Below, one piece after another: positions 55,224-63,501 of a stretch of DNA of 64,000 nucleotides. The notes below the pieces were generated by a model that saw nothing but the letters and a program-made list of their open reading frames with translations, was not told where the DNA came from and did no database searches. How positions within the stretch are numbered: the stretch's first letter is position 1; every line of letters begins with the position of its first letter. This stretch comes from Acidisarcina polymorpha (GTDB taxonomy: Bacteria; Acidobacteriota; Terriglobia; Terriglobales; Acidobacteriaceae): contig NZ_CP030840.1 in assembly GCF_003330725.1 (NCBI RefSeq), positions 310,001-374,000 on the forward strand, written 5' to 3'. Both the position numbers and the translations under genes were made by a program.

Positions 55224-55526
55224 TCATCGGCTCGTATGATTCTGTACGCGCTGGTCGGATTGGGGTCTCCGGCTTTCACCATCAGTCTCCTTCCATTCTC
55301 CCAGCAAGCTTCTAAAGAGGGTGCCAGTCATCGGAACGAGGTGCACGATGAAGTAGGCTGCACACATTGCTTCCACAAGCTTTAAAGGCCATGGTATGGA
55401 ACAAACATAGGCCGAGATCAGCATCGACACCGAGGTGATCCAAAGCAGAAAGACGATGCTAGCGGCCCGACGCCGGCTGCTTGGTGTCTTGCACCAGATG
55501 GGGAGATCTCCCTTACGTTCGGTCAT
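55224..55526 (-). CDS. Small two-helix membrane protein
   Basis: 100 residues from ATG 55526 (MTERKGDLPIWCKT...); a second ATG at 55529 is also in frame. AGGAG lies directly upstream. Two hydrophobic helices (ASIVFLLWITSVSMLISAYVC and LVEAMCAAYFIVHLVPMTG) are followed by a charged tail. The same frame is open far upstream to 56186, but that part overlaps an esterase gene in reverse. Unknown function. Confidence 0.55.
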   Translation of the reverse strand: MTERKGDLPIWCKTPSSRRRAASIVFLLWITSVSMLISAYVCSIPWPLKLVEAMCAAYFIVHLVPMTGTLFRSLLGEWKETDGESRRPQSDQRVQNHTSR

Positions 55527-55720
55527 CATGCTCCTAGCGACTGACGGCACTTGAATGCCATTCACTCTAGCACGGAACCTATTATTTTTGGTTCCGGTCG
55601 GGGCATGAACGTGGGGGCATGAACGTGGCTGCTCTTGGGCGCGGGAAGGTCTTTGGCTCGGGAAAGCCCAGCAGCCGCCACATTGGCGGGTTCGTTGACT
55701 ACAATCCTCTTGAGCCATAG

Positions 55721-55754
55721 TCTGCCGAATGAAAAAGTCTGCCGAATGAAAAAT
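55721..55754 (+). repeat. 17-bp tandem duplication over a start codon
   Basis: TCTGCCGAATGAAAAAG (55721-55737) is followed at once by TCTGCCGAATGAAAAAT (55738-55754). Each copy holds an ATG. The first gives a six-residue frame (MKKSAE) whose TGA overlaps the second ATG, the esterase start. Confidence 0.85.
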
Positions 55755-57329
55755 CAGATCTCGTCGCGTCGCCCTATCTCCCGCCGTGCCTTCGTCACCC
55801 GAGCCTCGCTCGCCGCGCTCGCTTTCCAGTCGAGACATGCACTGGCCCTTGACGCGCCGGTCTCGGCGACCGTGCGCGCTCCGAGCGGAACGTTCCGTGG
55901 CGAGATCGCCAACAACGTCCGCGTCTTTCGCGGCGTCCCGTTCGCAGAGCCGCCGGCCGGTGCGCTGCGCTTCCGGCCACCCGTTAAGGCGAAGCCGTCG
56001 TCGGGTGAACGCGACGCCACACACTTCCCGGCCTCCGCCATGCAGTGGCATGAGACCATCGCGCCCGGCGAGCCGCCCATCACACACAGCGAAGACTGCC
56101 TCTACCTGAACATCTGGGCGCCTGAGGGCAACGGGCCGTTTCCCGTCTTTGTCTGGATCCACGGCGGCGGTTTCGTCAGCGGCCACGCCTTCGAACCGAT
56201 GTATGACGGGACCGAGTTCGCCCGAGCGGGCATCGTCTTGATCACCGTGGGTTACCGGCTCGGGGTCTTCGGTTTCCTCGATCTGGGTCCATTGCTCGAT
56301 GAAAAGGCAGAGAGCGAATACGCCGGCTCTGCCAACAACGCGCTCCGTGACATCATCATGGCCTTAGAGTGGGTCCGCGAGAATGTGGCTTCTTTTGGCG
56401 GCGATCCCAACCGGGTCACCATCGGAGGCGAATCGGCAGGGGCCAAGCTGACCGACATTCTCATGGGCGTTCCCTCAGCCCAGCCGCTCTTCCACCAGAT
56501 GATCTCCGAGAGTGGAGGCGCGGAGCGTATCTGGACGGCGGCCAACTCGGCCACTGTCGCGAATGGTTTCGGCGAAGAATGGCGCAAGTCCTCCGGAAAA
56601 GACCTTCCCAGCTTGAAAACTGCTCCGGCGAGCCTGATTATTGAAAGCCAACACTCGTTCCTCGAACAGTGGCCGCAGCATTTCCCTTTGCGCGCCGAGG
56701 TGGATGGCGACTTGATCCCGCGACTCCCCATTCAGACGATCGCTGCAGGATCAACGCGTGGCAAACGATTGCTCATTGGCACGAATCGCGACGAGAGCGC
56801 CCTCTTCATCGGTCCCCATCCGCAGAGCGATCCAGCGGCCAAGGACCTGGGCAATCTTTCGCTGGCGAAATTTGAAGAAGTCCTGGAACGTTACAAGCAG
56901 ATCTATCCAGAGATGACCGAGGAGCAATTGCGCATTCGCGCCGTTACCGCCGAGGAATACTGGATTCCTACCGTTCGCGTGGCGGACGCGCATCTTCAAG
57001 GCGGCGGAAGCGCCTGGATGTATCAACTCGATTTCTCCGAAACCAACGGACGGCTGCGCGGCTACTCCTATCATTCGCTCGATGTGGGCCTGGTTTGGAA
57101 CCGCCCGCATGCCGACGCGGAGAATGAGTCGGCCGAGGCGGCCCTCGCGAAACAGGTTCACCAGGCATGGGTCGCCTTTATCCGCGGCGACACTCCTGCC
57201 GCGCCTGGCCTGCCAGAGTGGCCGGCGTACTCTACGACGGCCCGGCCGACGATGATCTTCGACACCCAAAGCCGCATCGAGCGGAAGCCGCAAGACGCGG
57301 AGCGCAGGCTCTGGGACGGCGTGCTTTAA
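55746..57329 (+). CDS. Type-B carboxylesterase, Tat-exported
   Basis: 527 residues. The N-terminus RRPISRRAFVTRASLAALAFQ is a Tat signal. The core has FRGVPFAEPPAGALRF, EDCLYLNIW, the oxyanion WIHGGGFVSGHA and SFGGDPNRVTIGGESAGA with the nucleophilic Ser. The acid and His lie in later segments, with RGYSYHSLDV near residue 440 carrying the likely His. I start at ATG 55746, which begins the signal peptide; the frame opens at 55635. It is a second type-B esterase besides that at 37622, but outside a glycan cluster. Confidence 0.88.
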   Translation: MKNQISSRRPISRRAFVTRASLAALAFQSRHALALDAPVSATVRAPSGTFRGEIANNVRVFRGVPFAEPPAGALRFRPPVKAKPSSGERDATHFPASAMQWHETIAPGEPPITHSEDCLYLNIWAPEGNGPFPVFVWIHGGGFVSGHAFEPMYDGTEFARAGIVLITVGYRLGVFGFLDLGPLLDEKAESEYAGSANNALRDIIMALEWVRENVASFGGDPNRVTIGGESAGAKLTDILMGVPSAQPLFHQMISESGGAERIWTAANSATVANGFGEEWRKSSGKDLPSLKTAPASLIIESQHSFLEQWPQHFPLRAEVDGDLIPRLPIQTIAAGSTRGKRLLIGTNRDESALFIGPHPQSDPAAKDLGNLSLAKFEEVLERYKQIYPEMTEEQLRIRAVTAEEYWIPTVRVADAHLQGGGSAWMYQLDFSETNGRLRGYSYHSLDVGLVWNRPHADAENESAEAALAKQVHQAWVAFIRGDTPAAPGLPEWPAYSTTARPTMIFDTQSRIERKPQDAERRLWDGVL

Positions 57330-57464
57330 GCGGTGTCGTTCCGCCGTTCCTTTGCTCCCTTGAGTTGACGGGGAATCGGGCGGCTATTTGTCCGCATCGG
57401 ATGAACCAAGCCCTCGGTGAGACAATGAGCTTTTGCGGAACGAAGTTCAGGAGTATCCATTTCC

Positions 57465-59867
57465 GTGTCTGGCTCGGTAAGAAGAAGTCCTTGGCTACGC
57501 CTGCTCGGCTGGCTGCTGCTTGCTCTCGTCATTATCGTGATTTCCGCAGTCGCTGGAGGCGCTCTCTGGCTCAAGCACGCGATGCGCGCTTCCCTGCCCC
57601 AGATTGACGGCACGACCAAATTGGCGGGCCTGACCGCTGAGGTCTCCGTACGGCGTGATGAACACGGCGTCCCGCATATCGAGGCTGCCAATTTAGACGA
57701 TCTCTTTGCCGCCCAAGGCTACGTCACCGCGCAAGACCGTCTCTGGCAGATGGACATGACCCGCCGCTATGTGGCCGGGGAGATTGCCGAGGTTCTCGGC
57801 AAAAATCTGGTGGCGCACGACCGGGTGCAGCGCCTGCTCGAAATGCGTCCGATGGCGGAACGCATTACCGCCGGATTGAGTGCTAGGGACCGCCGCTTCT
57901 TCGACGACTATGCGCGCGGCGTGAACGCCTTCATCGCTGCACATCCAGACACGCTGCCGGCTGAGTTCGGCTTCCTGAGGTATAAGCCGAAACTGTGGCA
58001 GCCGGTCGACTCGGTGCTGGTTCTGCTGGGTATGGTGCAGATGGAGGACGAGCGCTGGGAGAGCAAGCTCGAGCATGAACAAGTGGTGGCTAAGCTCGGC
58101 CCGACGCTCGCGGCTGATCTGTTTCCGGTTGGTTCATGGCGCGACCATCCGCCGACCCAGGCGCTGCCAGACCTGACTGCGCCGCAGCCGCCGATTCCGG
58201 ACGTACCTCTCGACGAATCCCAGTCCTCGGTGGAAGACCTGCTCGGGCTTCGTGACCTGCTCGGCCATAGTGGCTGCGATGGCTGCGCAGTCGGATCCAA
58301 CGAATGGGCGATCTCAGGCGCGCATACCGCCTCGGGCAAGCCGCTCATGTCGAACGACATGCACATCACCCATACGATTCCCGACATCTGGTACGAAGTC
58401 GACCTCAAAGCCGGCGGCTTCCACGTTGCCGGAGTCGGCTCTCCGGGCTCGCCCTTTGTCACCTCCGGTCACAACGATCACATCTCCTGGGGATTCACTT
58501 CCCTCTACGGCGACACGCAGGACATTTACATCGAACGAGTGAACAACCGGGATGAATACATGAGCGCGACCGGTTGGAAGCCGATCGAGCATATCCGCGA
58601 AACCATCCGGGTACGCGGCGGCAATGACATCGTCGTCGACGTGGGCCACACCGACCACGGTCCCATCCTCACTCCAGCCATTGCGCACGAACAGCGCGTG
58701 CTCACGTTGAAATGGTCTGCCTACGATCCGGGCGCGAACAGCATTCCGCTCTTCGACATTGACGCCGCTTCCAACTGGGGCGAGTTCCGCAGCATTTTGA
58801 AGTCCTGGTGGGGACCGTCTCTCAACGTCATTTACGCCGACGATCAAGGGCATATCGGCTATCAGGCGGTTGGCTTTATTCCGATGCGTGAGGGCGGCCT
58901 TTCGTCCATTCCCGTTGCCTCCGGGACTCATGAGTGGCAAGGCTTCGTTCCTTTCGAGCAACTGCCGAGCGTCCTTGATCCCGCGAATGGCATCCTCGCG
59001 ACCGCGAATGCCCGGATCACTCCCGACGGCTATCCCTACCCGCTCACCCTCGAGTGGGCCGCGCCTTATCGCAATGAACGGATCTGGAAGTGGCTGGCGG
59101 GCAAGAACAAGTTGACCCCAGCCGATATGCTGACGCTGCAGACCGATATTTACTCTAGCCTCGACCAGGACCTCGCCCGGCGCTATGCCTATGCGATCGA
59201 TCACACGCCAAAGGCCTCACCACAGCTGCGCCAGGCGGCCGACCTGCTTCGCTCCTGGGACGGGGTGATCAACGCCAACTCCGCACCGGCTGCGGTGATC
59301 GCCGCTGCTCGCCAGGCTTTCTGGCCGTCCCTGCTCCAACCGAAACTGGGCGACGGATGGAAACTCTACAGTTGGGGAGAGAAATACTTTGCAGAGGAGG
59401 AACTCCTCACCCATACTCCTGCACACTGGCTACCCAGTGGTTTCGCTAACTGGAACGAGTTCCAAACCGCCGTCGTGAAAAAGGGACTCGAAGACGAACA
59501 CGCACCCGCCAATCTCAGCAGATGGCAGTATGGAGAGATTCGAAAGATCGAGCTGGCGCATCCGATTTACGGCATGCTGCCCTGGTTCAAGAAGTGGACC
59601 GGGACGGGAGTGCAGCCCCGCTACGGCGACCCCACAACTGTCGACCAGATGGGCGCAAGCCTCGGACCTTCGCAGCGGCTTACGGTCGATTGGAGCAACC
59701 TGGATGGCTCTACCGAAAACATCGTGTATGGACAGTCGGGCGACCCGCTCAGCGCCTGGTATAGCGATCAGTGGCCGTACTGGTATGGGCGCACCACCTT
59801 TACGCTGCCGTTCAGCGAACAGGCGATTACCGCCGCTGCGAAACACACCCTTCGGCTCACTCCGTGA
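57465..59867 (+). CDS. Penicillin-acylase family Ntn hydrolase
   Basis: 800 residues from a GTG behind AGGAG. One N-terminal helix (LRLLGWLLLALVIIVISAVAGG) anchors or exports the precursor. The A part shows RDEHGVPHIEAANLDDLFAAQGYVTAQDRLWQMDM. The autoprocessing site is AVGSNEWAISG with Ser278 as the new N-terminal nucleophile of the B chain. FVTSGHNDHISWGFTSLYGDTQDIYIER and an RLTVDW tail follow. Members hydrolyse amides, including acyl-homoserine lactones and lactam side chains; the substrate here is unknown. Its stop overlaps the next start (GTGA). Confidence 0.92.
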   Translation: MSGSVRRSPWLRLLGWLLLALVIIVISAVAGGALWLKHAMRASLPQIDGTTKLAGLTAEVSVRRDEHGVPHIEAANLDDLFAAQGYVTAQDRLWQMDMTRRYVAGEIAEVLGKNLVAHDRVQRLLEMRPMAERITAGLSARDRRFFDDYARGVNAFIAAHPDTLPAEFGFLRYKPKLWQPVDSVLVLLGMVQMEDERWESKLEHEQVVAKLGPTLAADLFPVGSWRDHPPTQALPDLTAPQPPIPDVPLDESQSSVEDLLGLRDLLGHSGCDGCAVGSNEWAISGAHTASGKPLMSNDMHITHTIPDIWYEVDLKAGGFHVAGVGSPGSPFVTSGHNDHISWGFTSLYGDTQDIYIERVNNRDEYMSATGWKPIEHIRETIRVRGGNDIVVDVGHTDHGPILTPAIAHEQRVLTLKWSAYDPGANSIPLFDIDAASNWGEFRSILKSWWGPSLNVIYADDQGHIGYQAVGFIPMREGGLSSIPVASGTHEWQGFVPFEQLPSVLDPANGILATANARITPDGYPYPLTLEWAAPYRNERIWKWLAGKNKLTPADMLTLQTDIYSSLDQDLARRYAYAIDHTPKASPQLRQAADLLRSWDGVINANSAPAAVIAAARQAFWPSLLQPKLGDGWKLYSWGEKYFAEEELLTHTPAHWLPSGFANWNEFQTAVVKKGLEDEHAPANLSRWQYGEIRKIELAHPIYGMLPWFKKWTGTGVQPRYGDPTTVDQMGASLGPSQRLTVDWSNLDGSTENIVYGQSGDPLSAWYSDQWPYWYGRTTFTLPFSEQAITAAAKHTLRLTP

Positions 59868-61675
59868 AGTGGACTGCAGCAGCCGCGCGCGAATGGCGGT
59901 GGCGGGGCTTGATCGCCGTCTGCGCCATCTTTGTCTCATTACCTCTCGCAATCCGCGGTAATTCCTGCGGGCACGATTTCGATTTCCATCTGCAATCGTG
60001 GCTAGCGGTCGTCCAGCATTGGCATCAAGCGACGATTTACCCGCACTGGGTCGAAGCGGCGAATTACGGTGCCGGTGAACCACGGTTCGTCTTCTATCCG
60101 CCATTGACCTGGATGCTCGGCGCGCTTCTAAGCATAGTGATGCCGTGGGCTGCCGTACCTGGCGTATTCACATTTTCGGTGATGGCTGGATGCGGTTTGA
60201 GCATGTACCAACTGGCGCGAAGGTGGCTGCCGCCGAATGCCGCAGCCCTTGCCGGATGCGCTTATGTGCTCAATCCCTATGCGCTCTTCGTCGCCTACGA
60301 ACGTACCGCCTATGGAGAATTGGCGGCCGGCATCTGGCTTCCGCTGATCGTGTTATATGGCACTCGATCGGGCACCGCTTATCTTGGCTCTGAAACTCTT
60401 GGCTCTGAAACTCTTGGCTCTGAAACGTGGGGGGCTGAAACAGAGCGCTCACGCACAAGGAACGTCGTTGCCTTGGCGCTGGCCATCGCCGCCGTCTGGC
60501 TCACCAATGCGCCCGCCGCCGTGATGAGCTGCTACACCCTCGCAGCCATCATCCTGTGGAAGTCGATCCGTCTCCGCCGGTGGCAGCCAATTCTCGACTC
60601 CGCGATCGCCCTGCTTCTCGGCCTTGGCCTCGCATCGTTCTACCTGGTTCCCGCTGCCTACGAACGCCGCTGGGTCGATATCGCCCGCGCCATCGGACCC
60701 GGAATGCGAGTTCAAGACAGCTTCCTCTTCGCCCGCACCGGCGAATCGTTTCACGATCAGGTTCTCCGCACCGCCTCCTGGATATTCGTCAGCATGCTTG
60801 TGACCATCGCCGCAGCCGGCCTGTTTGCCGGGAAGCGTCAAAGCCCACGCCGTTTTCTCTGGCCTCTCTATGCGACCGCCGCACTCTTGCTCGCCCTTCA
60901 ACTTCCTTGGAGCCAATTCATCTGGACCCACGCACCGGAGCTGAAATTCCTGCAGTTCCCCTGGCGCTGGTCGCTGGTCTTGAGCATTCCGTTCGCCCTC
61001 TCGTTGGGAGCGGCAGCCCTGCCCCCGAACCGAAATCAACTAAAATCGCGATTCGTTCTACAAAAGATCTTGACCCTGGTGGCCGCCATTGCCCTCGTCT
61101 CGACGTCGACCTGGCTCTTCTGGCAGCGTTGCGATGAGGAGGACGTTGTATCCGCACAACTAACTCTCTGGCCGGGCGGGAGCGGCTTCGAGGGCACGGA
61201 TGAATACACACCTCTCGGCGTGGACAACTCGATCATTCAACAGTCTCTTCCCCCGATCCGCATCTTGAATGCCGCTGATGCGGAAACCGGTGTACCGCCG
61301 GCCAGCGACGAGCAGGCGAACCCTTCCTACACAATCGATCCATCAAGTCACGTTGCGGGCGAGTTTCGCATCGAACGGTGGCAGACCGAGGACATCGCCT
61401 TCAGCGTAAGGAGCGCCGAGCCGGGTTTCGCCGTTGTGCGGTTGATGGACTATCCCGCCTGGGTAGTCAGAGCAAACGATACTGTAGTCATTGCCCGTCC
61501 GCATCGCGACGATGGCCTGCTGACAATTCCCGTCCAAAGGGGACTTACTCGCATCAAAATAACATATTCGGCGACTCCGGACGTCTGGTTGGGGCGAGGC
61601 CTGAGCGCGGTGTCACTGGCAGCTTTGCTGCTGCTAGCTGGGCTGCGGCGGAAAGCCGAAGGTCGGATATCATGA
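59864..61675 (+). CDS. Membrane protein of the 6-pyruvoyl-tetrahydropterin-synthase-related family
   Basis: 603 residues from GTG 59864, which overlaps the previous stop. It has ten or more membrane helices. The first loop contains GHDFDFHLQSWLAVVQHWHQATIYPHW, YGAGEPRFVFYPPLTWMLG and an Asp-rich DFDFH pattern typical of these GT-C-like membrane proteins. A soluble C-terminal domain runs over the last ~150 residues. Near residue 173 is a tandem LGSET repeat encoded by a 15-bp repeat. The family name is historical; it is likely a membrane glycosyltransferase-like protein. The stop overlaps the next start (ATGA). Confidence 0.75.
   Translation: MKWTAAAAREWRWRGLIAVCAIFVSLPLAIRGNSCGHDFDFHLQSWLAVVQHWHQATIYPHWVEAANYGAGEPRFVFYPPLTWMLGALLSIVMPWAAVPGVFTFSVMAGCGLSMYQLARRWLPPNAAALAGCAYVLNPYALFVAYERTAYGELAAGIWLPLIVLYGTRSGTAYLGSETLGSETLGSETWGAETERSRTRNVVALALAIAAVWLTNAPAAVMSCYTLAAIILWKSIRLRRWQPILDSAIALLLGLGLASFYLVPAAYERRWVDIARAIGPGMRVQDSFLFARTGESFHDQVLRTASWIFVSMLVTIAAAGLFAGKRQSPRRFLWPLYATAALLLALQLPWSQFIWTHAPELKFLQFPWRWSLVLSIPFALSLGAAALPPNRNQLKSRFVLQKILTLVAAIALVSTSTWLFWQRCDEEDVVSAQLTLWPGGSGFEGTDEYTPLGVDNSIIQQSLPPIRILNAADAETGVPPASDEQANPSYTIDPSSHVAGEFRIERWQTEDIAFSVRSAEPGFAVVRLMDYPAWVVRANDTVVIARPHRDDGLLTIPVQRGLTRIKITYSATPDVWLGRGLSAVSLAALLLLAGLRRKAEGRIS
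60383..60442 (+). repeat. 15-bp tandem repeat inside the membrane protein gene
   Basis: CTTGGCTCTGAAACT occurs at 60383 and 60398, with a one-base variant at 60413 and a worn fourth unit at 60428. It encodes LGSET three times and then WGAET. In-frame units make copy-number change harmless to the frame. Confidence 0.9.
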
Positions 61676-62604
61676 TTGAAATGCTCGTAGATGTGAAAGA
61701 GATCCTGCGTTGCGGCGCGGAGCGCACCGACCGCGCCCTTGACCGGCTGCTTCCTTCGGAAACCCGGGTCCCCACTGCAATCCATCAAGCCATGCGGCAT
61801 AGCGTCTTCGCTGGAGGCAAGCGTCTCCGGCCCGTACTCTGTATCGAAGCCGCGCGCATGGTTGCCGGCACCCTCGAACCGCCAGAAGGCGCAGAAAACC
61901 TCGCGGCCGCGATTGAAATGCTGCATACCTATTCGCTGATCCATGACGATCTGCCCGCACTTGATAACGATGAGCTGCGCCGCGGTAAGCCAACTTGCCA
62001 TGTGGTCTTCGGAGAGGCCATTGCCATTCTTGCCGGGGATGCCCTCCAGACACAGGCCTACGAGACCCTGGCGACCCTGCCTCGATCCGCTGCCGCGGTG
62101 GTCGAGATCATTCGGCTCGTTGCCCAGGCGACCGGTACGATCGAGGGAATGATCGGCGGTCAGGTGCTCGACCTCGAAGCCGAACATCACCAGCCAACCG
62201 CAGCGATGGTCGACGCAATCCACCGTGCGAAAACCGGCGCGCTGATCCGGGTGAGCCTTGCCGCCGGGGCAGTTTATGGAAGTAACGCGGGAAACAGTGG
62301 CGGCACTCCTGACGGAGGAGCCGATGTCGACCGACTCACTGAATTCGGGCGAAAAGCCGGGCTTGCCTTCCAGATCGTCGATGACATTCTCGACATGACT
62401 GAGGACTCTGAACATCTGGGCAAGACTGCCGGGAAAGACCTGGCGAGCGACAAAGCCACATGGCCAGCGGTCTTCGGTATTGAACGTTCACGAGAAGATG
62501 CAAATCGGCTGATCACCGAAGCATTTACCTACCTTGAGCCCTATGGAGAGCGCGCCGACGCTCTGAAAGCGGTCGCGAGATACCTGGTGGAGCGGAAAAA
62601 TTAG
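61672..62604 (+). CDS. ispA: Polyprenyl (farnesyl) diphosphate synthase
   Basis: 310 residues. The enzyme joins isopentenyl diphosphate to allylic diphosphates to make farnesyl or longer prenyl diphosphates. Motifs: FAGGKRLRPVLC, the first Asp-rich IHDDLPALDNDELRRGKPT, GDALQTQAYETLA, the KTGALI segment and the second Asp-rich FQIVDDILDMTED, then GKTAGKDLASDKATWP. The compact DDxxD with two residues between is normal for short-chain bacterial FPP synthases. A frame to 61378 is open but overlaps the membrane protein; ATG 61672 overlaps its stop by 4 bases. Confidence 0.92.
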   Translation: MIEMLVDVKEILRCGAERTDRALDRLLPSETRVPTAIHQAMRHSVFAGGKRLRPVLCIEAARMVAGTLEPPEGAENLAAAIEMLHTYSLIHDDLPALDNDELRRGKPTCHVVFGEAIAILAGDALQTQAYETLATLPRSAAAVVEIIRLVAQATGTIEGMIGGQVLDLEAEHHQPTAAMVDAIHRAKTGALIRVSLAAGAVYGSNAGNSGGTPDGGADVDRLTEFGRKAGLAFQIVDDILDMTEDSEHLGKTAGKDLASDKATWPAVFGIERSREDANRLITEAFTYLEPYGERADALKAVARYLVERKN

Positions 62605-62664
62605 CCATTCGGCCTGGAGATCAGGCAGTTCATTTGGTGCAGAAGGAACAAGCGTGGAGTTGAA

Positions 62665-62997
62665 ATGCCATTGACCGAAGCAGAAATCCGTGATGCATTG
62701 CGGGATGTTTACGATCCCGAACTGCCGGTCAACATCGTCGATCTCGGGCTTGTCTATAAAGTTGATTTAGCGGCGGACCCGGATGCCCCCGGGTTAGTAC
62801 CAAAACAAAAGGTGATCATCGATCTCACCTTGACGACCCCAGGGTGTCCATCTCACGCCCAGATCACGGAGCAGATCCGCAATCGCCTTGCTGGTCTTCA
62901 AGAGGTGAGTACGACCGAAGTCAACCTGGTATGGGAACCGAAATGGAGTCCCGCTAGGATCAGCCTTGAAGCGCAGCAAAAGTTAGGTATCGCTTAG
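62665..62997 (+). CDS. MIP18/DUF59-family iron-sulfur assembly factor (SufT-like)
   Basis: 110 residues. The fold marks are VYDPELPVNIVDLGLVYKV (Asp-Pro-Glu metal-site region) and LTLTTPGCPSHAQI with the conserved Cys. Family members help insert Fe-S clusters or assemble metal centres. A small insert (DPDAPGLVPKQK) lengthens one loop. It lies 60 bp after the polyprenyl synthase gene, on the same strand. Confidence 0.92.
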   Translation: MPLTEAEIRDALRDVYDPELPVNIVDLGLVYKVDLAADPDAPGLVPKQKVIIDLTLTTPGCPSHAQITEQIRNRLAGLQEVSTTEVNLVWEPKWSPARISLEAQQKLGIA

Positions 62998-63083
62998 GCT
63001 GTGACCCCTTCTACAGAAGAACTTTGGACTTATGTACGCGGGATTACGAGCGCAGTTCTGGAGGAGCCGGCCGGGAGGTACGA

Positions 63084-63125
63084 GGCAAACCATTGCTGAC
63101 CATCGGCAGAGAGCGATGGTTTGCC
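63084..63125. terminator. Bidirectional hairpin between convergent genes
   Basis: GGCAAACCATTGCT and AGCGATGGTTTGCC pair over 14 positions with one G-U, loop 14 bases. It lies between the MIP18 gene and the cold-shock gene, which converge. No long T run follows on either side, so action as a terminator is inferred. Confidence 0.5.
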
Positions 63126-63138
63126 CATCGGGATGCGA

Positions 63139-63357
63139 TCAAGCCGCGGTTCCCAGACGTAGAACCGAATCAGCTTGGGGGCCTTTCTGCCCTTGAACGA
63201 TGTCGAACTCGACGTCGTCGCCCTCTTTGAGGCTCTTGTAACCGTCCAATTGAATTGCCGAATAGTGCACGAAGACGTCAGGACCGTCTTCACGGCCGAT
63301 GAACCCATACCCTTTTGCGTTGTTGAACCACTTCACTTTGCCTTTGTAAGCAGCCAC
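63139..63357 (-). CDS. Cold-shock protein, CspA family
   Basis: 72 residues. RNP1 KGYGFIGR and RNP2 VFVHYSAI are intact, with an extra DGPD turn between. It ends [10 protein letters not shown] choose GTG 63357 ([12 protein letters not shown]) since GAGGAAGG lies eight bases before it; a TTG at 63375 would put that site inside the gene. An RNA chaperone; about half the positions appear shared with the copy at 51434. Confidence 0.92.
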   Translation of the reverse strand: MAAYKGKVKWFNNAKGYGFIGREDGPDVFVHYSAIQLDGYKSLKEGDDVEFDIVQGQKGPQADSVLRLGTAA

Positions 63358-63501
63358 GAGCCGTACCTTCCTCAAGAGCCAGATCGAAACTTGAGTGTCA
63401 CCCCAATTCCGCCTTCTTCAAGAGACGCACTCCAGGGAAGATTGGTTTTCCATGAAACTGAGGAAGCCGTGATAGTGGCAACACGCTTCCATTCCACTCT
63501 C

